This document shows, piece by piece, positions 42,465 to 43,734 of a DNA stretch of 43,734 nt. The DNA is taken from NCBI GenBank assembly GCA_003118195.1, contig BEXV01000103.1, positions 45,839 through 89,572 on the forward strand, read 5' to 3'. The stretch's first letter is position 1, and each line of letters begins with the position of its first letter. This stretch comes from Hemicentrotus pulcherrimus (lineage: Eukaryota; Echinodermata; Echinoidea; Camarodonta; Strongylocentrotidae). A program made the position numbers and the translations under genes. The notes beneath the pieces were generated by a model. It was not told the DNA's origin, did not search any database, and was given only the letters and a program-made list of their open reading frames with translations.

Positions 42465-42615
42465 AGGGCTCTACTCCACGAAGCTTGTTATCGATAACTA
42501 GTTACAAGCTACTGTTATAAGCTATTGAAATCATGGCATCTGATTGGCTGAGGACAGTTTTGTCATAGAAATTCAGCAGATGTTATCCATAACACGTTTT
42601 GTGAAACAGGCCCCT
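42465..42615. mobile_element. Short MITE (about 150 bases)
   Basis: Left end AGGGCTCTACTCCACGAAGC then TTGTTATCGATAAC; right end reverse-complemented AGGGGCCTGTTTCACAAAAC then GTGTTATGGATAAC. The outer AGGGG(N)CTGTTTCACAAA resembles the 8982/33383 family, the interior does not. It includes CTGATTGGCTGAGG, a CCAAT-box-like word on the minus strand. Confidence 0.7.
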
Positions 42616-42707
42616 GGTTCCGATTATGTAAAATGCCATTTTAATGTAATAGCTCAATGCCAAAAGGTGCCGCACGAGGCCAGTATGGGCTATCTTGTTG
42701 CATCTAT

Positions 42708-42935
42708 TTAGGTCGCCGCCTCTTGAGGCCTCAGGTAAAAATTCGATGGTCTTGATGCTGACCCAAAGTGATGCACGTGAGATAGCTCCTTGAACTTGAA
42801 CAAATACTGATTGCGCTCTACGTAGACGCCCTTATCGCGGGCAGGAATATTTTTTATCCAGATGACGAGATGGATGAATAAGCATCGAGATCTCTTCTTA
42901 TATCTCCATGGAATAAGAATCAGCAGGGAAGGCAA
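42708..42935 (-). CDS. Unrecognised ORF, 75 residues
   Basis: Minus-strand ATG frame with mixed composition (for example ARDKGVYVERNQYLFKFKEL, HVHHFGSASRPSNF) in DNA that is GC-richer than its flanks. No motif is recognised and no splice sites are clearly attached. It may be an exon, a decayed retrogene or chance. Confidence 0.2.
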   Translation of the reverse strand: MPSLLILIPWRYKKRSRCLFIHLVIWIKNIPARDKGVYVERNQYLFKFKELSHVHHFGSASRPSNFYLRPQEAAT

Positions 42936-43014
42936 TGTGCTCTGAGAGTGAAACCTGTATATTTTGACCTCTCTGAAAAAAAGACATATGGTCTCAATGG
43001 CCAGGTGGTCTTAA

Positions 43015-43216
43015 CGGGTTGCTTTGCCACTCCTTTCAAATGAATAAATCAAATCAATCAAATAAAATGACAAAAAATGCGAAACAATATTCAAGGGAAA
43101 CTGACAATTTAGTCTCTACACACATTTTTTGTATTCATGTCATCAACAAAGCAAAGTTGTTATTGTATATTAGCTTTTTTTCGTATTCATACTGCATTAG
43201 TATTGTTCTCGGTAGC
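43015..43216 (+). other. Possible retroelement tail, otherwise non-coding
   Basis: AATGAATAAATCAAATCAAT then CAAATAAAATG (about 43040) resembles a non-LTR 3' tail. Nothing else was seen. Confidence 0.3.
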
Positions 43217-43300
43217 TCTCTCTCTCTCTCTCCTTCTCTCACTTCTCTCTCTCTCTCTCTCTCTTTCTCTTTTTCCTTTTCTCTTACTCTCGCTCGCCCT
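43217..43300. repeat. (CT)n-rich tract
   Basis: CT arrays with TTC and GC interruptions. Confidence 0.95.
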
Positions 43301-43734
43301 CCGTCTTTATCATTTTCCATACGTTGTCTAAGTGATAAATTACTTTATCCCCTATCCGTGACTTTCCCCGTGGGTGTTCATAATTCCACATCATTAAGAA
43401 AAAGGCTCGAAGGAACATTACGCATGTAGATAGAGATGGAGATAAGAATGTCTTCCCTCCTACATCAGTGATCATTGGGGAAATTTATTAATTGTCCTAA
43501 AAGCAATTCGAGGGATTTTAGTGCGTTAATTACCCAGTTCAATCCCTTCCCCCTCCCTTCACAAACGCACATCCACTCAATTATCGAAAGACACACTATC
43601 GAACAATTTTTCGATTCGGATACATTATACCTGTGTACATCACGTAGCGTTCTCGAAAAAAAAAACTCTTGATCTTTCGCATTATATCGTCTTTTGAACG
43701 TGATGGAATTTAATTTTAACTCCCCCCTCCCCCC
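43301..43734. other. Non-coding stretch at window end
   Basis: It ends in a C-rich run. No feature supported. Confidence 0.35.

Noticed and set aside
1..43734. CRISPR arrays, bacterial promoters, operons or ribosome binding sites
   Set aside because: The window is eukaryotic in character. Direct repeats present are microsatellites, tandem duplications or mobile elements without regular spacers.

Overview
This window looks like AT-rich, intron-rich or intergenic DNA from an animal nuclear genome. It has no bacterial operon structure, no long ORF, abundant microsatellites, tRNA-derived SINE heads, LINE/SINE 3' tails and many short inverted-repeat DNA transposons (MITEs). The repeat style (AAAGCGCT-type SINE tail followed by an ATT microsatellite, TTTCACAAAG-ended MITEs) suggests a marine invertebrate, perhaps an echinoderm or another non-vertebrate deuterostome. 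That placement is inference from repeat style, not from a recognised gene. Two N gaps (16026-17010 and 32493-32836) and one single-N join (34290) mark a draft assembly.

Layout. 1-530: possible 3' end of a plus-strand gene, then a poly(A) signal. 1747-2419: Tc1/mariner-type MITE with TA target duplication. 3440-3475: CCAAT box plus CRE palindrome. 4950-5650: CpG-richer promoter-like island and possible non-coding first exon ending in a strong splice donor. 6044-6555 and 7780-8130: two local tandem duplications. 8860-9350: a MITE nested inside an older MITE. 10700-15230: several more MITE copies, including a Harbinger-like element with TTA duplications. 18420-19076: a diverged MITE-like copy beside a tRNA-derived SINE. 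20965-21157: SINE/LINE tail. 21357-21611: exon-like segment. 23640-24312: tandemly duplicated small ORF. 26219-26381: hairpin MITE. 29761-31112: MITE-like copy, then a minus-strand pair of candidate exons (a signal-peptide-like ORF and a short exon with a possible amidation cassette). 32150-32492: tandem repeat running into the second gap. 33383-33693: second copy of the 8982 MITE. 34012-34567: exact duplication across a single N, probably an assembly error. 35015-37405: two inverted TTAA-flanked MITEs bracketing a candidate first coding exon, one of them interrupted by a 76-bp-arm foldback and a GTACGG-rich block. 38060-38290: a second SINE. 40856-40985 and 42465-42615: short MITEs. 41720-42090: a four-unit tandem repeat.

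No protein-coding gene is securely identified. The exon candidates are supported only by splice signals, start context and open frames, and all carry low confidence. If the island near 5200 is a real promoter, the following 38 kb could be a very large transposon-filled first intron. The best-supported content is the repeat landscape: at least six inverted-repeat element families, several with readable target duplications, two nested insertions, and tandem arrays. No known system (CRISPR, operon, biosynthetic cluster) is present. The most unusual structures are the 35015-37405 nest and the frame-preserving duplicate at 23640-24236.
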